NCBI RefSeq assembly: GCF_017353175.1
Contig: NZ_JAFMYW010000020.1
Location: 1 to 36,154 of the forward strand
DNA: 36,154 nt
Source: Fibrella forsythiae
GTDB lineage: Bacteria; Bacteroidota; Bacteroidia; Cytophagales; Spirosomataceae
Reading direction: 5' to 3'
Position numbers and translations under genes: made by a program. A model generated the notes under the pieces. That model had not been told where the DNA came from. It did not search any database and saw only the letters and a program-made list of their open reading frames with translations. Positions 33,346 to 36,154 of this stretch are shown one piece after another (positions within the stretch are counted from its first letter, which is position 1; each line of letters opens with the position of its first letter).

Positions 33346-33558
33346 GTGAATCGCACAAATGTAGTCAGGGCCGCGCAAAATGCCACGCCCCCTCCCCCAT
33401 CCGGCAACAGCAGCCGCCTCACCCAGATCAGGGCCTACCAGCAACTCGCCAAAGTGCGCCTTCGGGAGCGCCTGACCGGCACGGCCACCAGCGCCACGCT
33501 GTATGATTTGCTCATGCGGGATCAGCTCACCTTTATCAAGCTCAACTCCCATGCCTAG
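33346..33558 (+). CDS. Small hypothetical protein (GTG start)
   Basis: 70 residues, not recognised. A Pro-rich stretch (about 15-20) precedes a helical, Arg-rich part, LTQIRAYQQLAKVRLRERL. Its stop overlaps the ATG of the next gene by 8 bases (ATGCCTAG), supporting a coupled run of genes that begins here. The GTG start is the only upstream choice consistent with the frame. GC-rich, unlike the island to the left. Confidence 0.5.
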   Translation: MNRTNVVRAAQNATPPPPSGNSSRLTQIRAYQQLAKVRLRERLTGTATSATLYDLLMRDQLTFIKLNSHA

Positions 33559-33859
33559 CCCCCAGACTAAGCCGAGTGCCGCCAACCGGCCCGAAGCCCC
33601 GCGCGATGTGGATACCCGGCTGATCCTGCACCGCCTGCGCGACCTCTACGCCCAGCGTAAGCTCTGGCAGTCAGGCCAGCCGATGGCCCTGTATCTGACC
33701 CCCTTCAGCTCCTTTGGCCCCGGCCTGGCTCCCGTGGAGCACTGGATTGGAAGCTCGGAGGAGGACGATGCTCACCTGCTGTCAGTCCCCTTAAACGCCC
33801 TGATCGATCACTACGAACAAGTGTTATGGCTGGCCAAGATCCCCCTGCCCTCGCTATGA
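33551..33859 (+). CDS. Hypothetical protein of phage-like operon (102 aa)
   Basis: 102 residues from the ATG at 33551. The frame is open further up to 33503 inside the previous gene. A Pro/Ala-rich N-terminus is followed by a helical RDVDTRLILHRLRDLYAQRK and an acidic GSSEEDDAHLL stretch. There is no known domain. It overlaps genes on both sides (8 bases upstream, 4 bases ATGA downstream), as in densely packed phage or plasmid operons. Confidence 0.65.
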   Translation: MPSPQTKPSAANRPEAPRDVDTRLILHRLRDLYAQRKLWQSGQPMALYLTPFSSFGPGLAPVEHWIGSSEEDDAHLLSVPLNALIDHYEQVLWLAKIPLPSL

Positions 33860-33960
33860 ACCAGATCGCCCTGACCGTCATCGGGCTGCTGATCGCCTCG
33901 CTGGTGATCCCCGCCCTGAGAAGTGCCTATAAGAATCCCCTAGATAAGCACCTGCCATGA
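33856..33960 (+). CDS. 34-residue membrane microprotein
   Basis: Begins MNQIALTVIGLLIASLVI, a single hydrophobic helix (about 4-20), then a short charged tail ending DKHLP. Its ATG overlaps the stop of the gene upstream (ATGA), and its own stop overlaps the ATG of the gene downstream (ATGA). This four-base overlap on both sides is strong evidence that the tiny frame is translated. Function unknown. Small membrane peptides in phages can be holin-like or exclusion factors, but this is inference. Confidence 0.7.
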   Translation: MNQIALTVIGLLIASLVIPALRSAYKNPLDKHLP

Positions 33961-34286
33961 GCCCAATCTGTCCCTACGTGGAGGCGGTTGATCCCAATCT
34001 CCAATCGGTAGCTAGTCAGGCCCTGCACTGGCTGCACCTGGACGAGCACACCTGCGAGCTGCACAGGCAAACCCAGGAGCCCCAGCTGGACGGCTTTGGT
34101 AAGCCGGTCACCCGGCTACTGGGCCTGATCAAGTACGATCCCGATACGGAGCTCTACCTGGGCTACGTGCATGCCTGGAATGAGCCGGGCAAACAACCGC
34201 CCCTATTGCCCGTACTGGCCCGCTATCACAAGCTGCTGGTGCAAAACAAGCTCATCGAATTCCTTCACTCAACCAGTCGCCTGTAA
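33957..34286 (+). CDS. Hypothetical protein of phage-like operon (109 aa)
   Basis: 109 residues, no recognised domain. Mixed alpha/beta, with ALHWLHLDEHTCELHRQ and a beta segment, LLGLIKYDPDTELYLGYVHA. Soluble, no signal peptide. Coupled by an ATGA overlap to the microprotein upstream and 3 bp from the next gene. GC-rich. Confidence 0.65.
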   Translation: MSPICPYVEAVDPNLQSVASQALHWLHLDEHTCELHRQTQEPQLDGFGKPVTRLLGLIKYDPDTELYLGYVHAWNEPGKQPPLLPVLARYHKLLVQNKLIEFLHSTSRL

Positions 34287-34289
34287 ATC

Positions 34290-34718
34290 ATGGCTACCTT
34301 CCACTCCCTCCTAAAGACCTTTGTCAAGCAGCACATCGCTGCCTCCGGCCCCGTGGCCTCACCCATCCCGCCCGTGGTGCTGGAAAGCGCCCAGCGCTGG
34401 CAGACCCACTTTGTCTGCCCCCAGGCGCTTTCCACGGTGCGCCGCTTGATCGACCAGGACATGCTTCGCTGGCTGGACCGCCAGCCCACCTACGTGCCCG
34501 AAAGGCTGCTGACGGTGGTGGAGCGCCTGGTGCCTCCCGAGTACGGCATGGTGGTGCTGACGCATGAGGCCTGGGTCAAGATATCCCACGCCCTGATCAC
34601 CTACGAGATTGTCCAGGAGCAGCTCAGAAGCGTGCCCATCCTGGAGGGCACAGCGCCCGCCCTGGTGCTGCGCCACCTGGCCTGCGTCAGGAGCGTACCC
34701 CGACAGCTACTTGCCTAA
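34290..34718 (+). CDS. Hypothetical protein of phage-like operon (142 aa)
   Basis: 142 residues, no recognised domain, largely helical. Conserved-looking aromatic/basic segments are LESAQRWQTHFVCPQALSTV and YGMVVLTHEAWVKISHALI. It is the last gene of the tightly packed run. The first of three 18-bp direct repeats overlaps its final codons. Confidence 0.65.
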   Translation: MATFHSLLKTFVKQHIAASGPVASPIPPVVLESAQRWQTHFVCPQALSTVRRLIDQDMLRWLDRQPTYVPERLLTVVERLVPPEYGMVVLTHEAWVKISHALITYEIVQEQLRSVPILEGTAPALVLRHLACVRSVPRQLLA

Positions 34719-34764
34719 CGACAATTAATTGCCTAACGCCAGCTGATTGCCTAGCCTTTTATTC
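34711..34764. repeat. Three 18-bp iteron-like direct repeats
   Basis: TTGCCTA occurs at 34711, 34729 and 34747, exactly 18 bp apart. The first two copies share TTGCCTAACG, and the third is TTGCCTAGCC. The spacing of regular, near-helical repeats resembles replication iterons of plasmids or binding arrays of integrative elements. With three copies and a 7-10 bp core this is suggestive only. Confidence 0.5.
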
Positions 34765-35000
34765 ACAAGATTCAGTAGTGACCTGTTTCACCCAATCCAT
34801 CGCCCCGATCATTGCCCCCCTGACTTCCTAACTCTGTTTTAAGCCCCCGCTCTGTATGACTACTGCCTCTCGTCCCCCGCCCTTCCGCTAAGGACCATAC
34901 CGCTCCCCCAAGTCCTAATGCTGATTGCAAGCAGCCGCCGGATTTACACCCGCTATACCGCTAAAAATGAACCCTTTAGCGCTTGACCAACCCCCCTATG
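34765..35000. other. Non-coding stretch between iterons and terminator
   Basis: Pyrimidine-rich on the plus strand, with many CCCCC runs and no credible reading frame. The composition suggests a non-coding spacer, such as an origin or regulatory region. No repeat beyond the iterons was seen. Confidence 0.35.
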
Positions 35001-35002
35001 CC

Positions 35003-35025
35003 CCGGTCGAAAAACCGGTTTTTTT
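35003..35025 (+). terminator. Rho-independent terminator, plus strand
   Basis: CCGGT (35003-35007) pairs with ACCGG (35014-35018), followed by seven T. The stem is short but the T-run is strong. It would end transcription of the packed gene run upstream, separating it from the gene at 35208. Confidence 0.6.
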
Positions 35026-35207
35026 CAGCCTCCGAGACGCAGTTATTCGGTTAGGAGTCCTGTTGTCCTGACACGAATGTGACAGAAGTTACTCTATTGA
35101 TTACTCCCCGTTACTCCTTGGTTAACCTGTTAACCACCCAAAAAAACGCGAACAAAAAATTTCCAACCCCGGCCTCATCCGGCCACAACAACGCAACCCC
35201 GATAGCC

Positions 35208-35924
35208 ATGACCGCGTCAAACGCCTCCAATCGCCCCCAACCCCGCGCTTTTTCTCCCGTTAAATTCAAATCCGACCCCCAGGCCAGCTCCTTTCGCTGG
35301 GAGATCGACATGACCCAGGACGGACACAATAGGGTCTCGTTGATCGAGGGCTATAGCAAGGGCCAGGGCTTTGAGCTCACCAACAAAGCCGAGCTGCTGA
35401 TGCGCAAGATCACCAATCCCCTCTCGCCCTATCTTCAGAAGAGCGATGAGATCCGCGTCTATGAGAATCTCAAAGAGCTACCCACCGGCAAGCTCATGCA
35501 GGTGCCCAAATCCGACCAGGTGTGCATTCTGATTCTGTACAGGACCAATTACAAAGCCCTGAGCTGGGTGCGCCACACCGACCCCCTGCTGGATCACCTC
35601 AATAGTCTCTACACAATGCTCAACGCCACGGCCCGTTTGCCCCAGGAGCGCTCCACCAACGCCCGCAAGAAAGTCTGGTTTCCCGAGCTGGACCATAGCA
35701 AGTACACCTTCGCCAATCAGGAGGAGCTCAAGGTGTTTTGCCGCTCGATGGTGGAAAAGCACGGCTCGGCCTGCATGGCCAAGTGGTGGAATGCCCACCT
35801 GGGCATGCAGCCCGAGCTGGCCACCCCCGGCCCGGCCCTGTTGCAGACGCCCCCCACGGGAGGCGAGCACCAGGCTACCCAGGCGGCCACCCAGGCCTTG
35901 TACGATAAATTCAACCCGCGCTAA
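35208..35924 (+). CDS. Hypothetical protein of phage-like element (238 aa)
   Basis: 238 residues from the ATG at 35208. A GTG at 35079 would add 43 low-complexity residues and lies close behind the terminator, so I prefer the ATG. The body (about 20-200) is alpha/beta with FRWEIDMTQDGHNRVSL, VCILILYRTNYKAL and CMAKWWNAHLGMQ. It ends in a Pro/Gly/Gln-rich tail. I recognise no family. Its position in a mobile element suggests a DNA-handling or mobilisation role, but there is no motif evidence. Confidence 0.65.
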   Translation: MTASNASNRPQPRAFSPVKFKSDPQASSFRWEIDMTQDGHNRVSLIEGYSKGQGFELTNKAELLMRKITNPLSPYLQKSDEIRVYENLKELPTGKLMQVPKSDQVCILILYRTNYKALSWVRHTDPLLDHLNSLYTMLNATARLPQERSTNARKKVWFPELDHSKYTFANQEELKVFCRSMVEKHGSACMAKWWNAHLGMQPELATPGPALLQTPPTGGEHQATQAATQALYDKFNPR

Positions 35925-35929
35925 GGCCC

Positions 35930-36154
35930 ATGAACGCCCACTCCATTGCCGAGGATATCGCCAGCATGAGCCTGGCCACCCTGCTGGACTACCGCGCCAG
36001 CTACGAGCGGGCCAGTGCCCAGGACCACCACCCGCCCCTGATGCGGGCCCTCTATCGCCAGACGCTCACCCTGATCCACCAGCAGATCGAGCGGCGCGTG
36101 GCCCCGCCCGGCCCGGCGCCGCCCCCCGTAGCCCTTCCCCTAGCAGCGCCCCGG
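35930..36154 (+). CDS. Hypothetical protein, partial (runs off the window)
   Basis: The first 75 codons only. Helical N-terminus (MNAHSIAEDIASMSLATLLD, then YRQTLTLIHQQIERR), followed by a Pro/Ala-rich segment at the edge. It starts 5 bp after the preceding stop, in the same operon. No family is recognised from this part. Confidence 0.6.
   Translation, partial: MNAHSIAEDIASMSLATLLDYRASYERASAQDHHPPLMRALYRQTLTLIHQQIERRVAPPGPAPPPVALPLAAPR

Noticed and set aside
33286-33585. 99-codon minus-strand frame
   Set aside because: It lies opposite two overlapping plus-strand genes and runs through a terminator hairpin.

Overview
The window looks like the chromosome of a Bacteroidota bacterium of the order Cytophagales, probably close to Spirosoma. 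Three things suggest this: a giant secreted beta-rich protein with a type IX secretion (T9SS) C-terminal sorting domain, LytTR and 7TMR-DISM two-component systems, and AT-rich gene leaders without Shine-Dalgarno sequences. The genus is inference. No rRNA, tRNA or CRISPR array was seen.

Layout. 1-1046: non-coding DNA with a long direct repeat (offset 482 bp), a strong hairpin and a plus-strand terminator that has no protein gene in front of it. 1047-9698 (minus): the giant surface protein, whose N-terminal beta-helix is encoded by a nearly identical 936-bp higher-order repeat. 10131-12602 (minus): LytTR response regulator and membrane histidine kinase in one operon. 12817-14553 (plus): a PQQ-propeller lipoprotein. 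14717-15403 (minus): a decayed mobile-element operon (frameshifted gene, 41-codon ORF, serine recombinase that has lost its catalytic core). 16003-17564 (minus): secreted ankyrin and beta/gamma-crystallin proteins. 17949-20430 (plus): a second two-component system (7TMR-DISM kinase and NarL-type regulator). 20982-21641 (minus): an intact serine recombinase.

22175-30843 is an AT-rich island, clearly different in composition from both flanks, and is the most interesting part. Its plus-strand half is a five-gene, tightly coupled operon: Vsr-like nuclease, C5-cytosine methyltransferase with a long C-terminal extension, ParB-like protein, SNF2 helicase and a DUF3883/PD-(D/E)XK protein. This gene set is that of a modification-linked anti-phage system. 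It resembles DISARM in logic but lacks the DISARM core genes. Convergent to it is a three-gene operon: a nucleotidyltransferase-like (DUF6932-type) protein, a 303-residue unknown and a single-pass membrane protein. It is possibly a second defence or toxin-antitoxin cassette.

31391-36154 looks like the control region and early genes of a phage or integrative element. It has an XRE regulator and an S24-family (CI/LexA-like) repressor with intact autocleavage residues. The repressor diverges from a small Cro-like gene over a perfect operator palindrome. A GC-rich run of small plus-strand genes follows, the first four overlapping end to start (including a 34-codon membrane microprotein), then three 18-bp iteron-like repeats, a terminator and further unknown genes running off the right edge. 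Recombinases, a phage-type switch and the defence cassettes together indicate a mobile-element hotspot.
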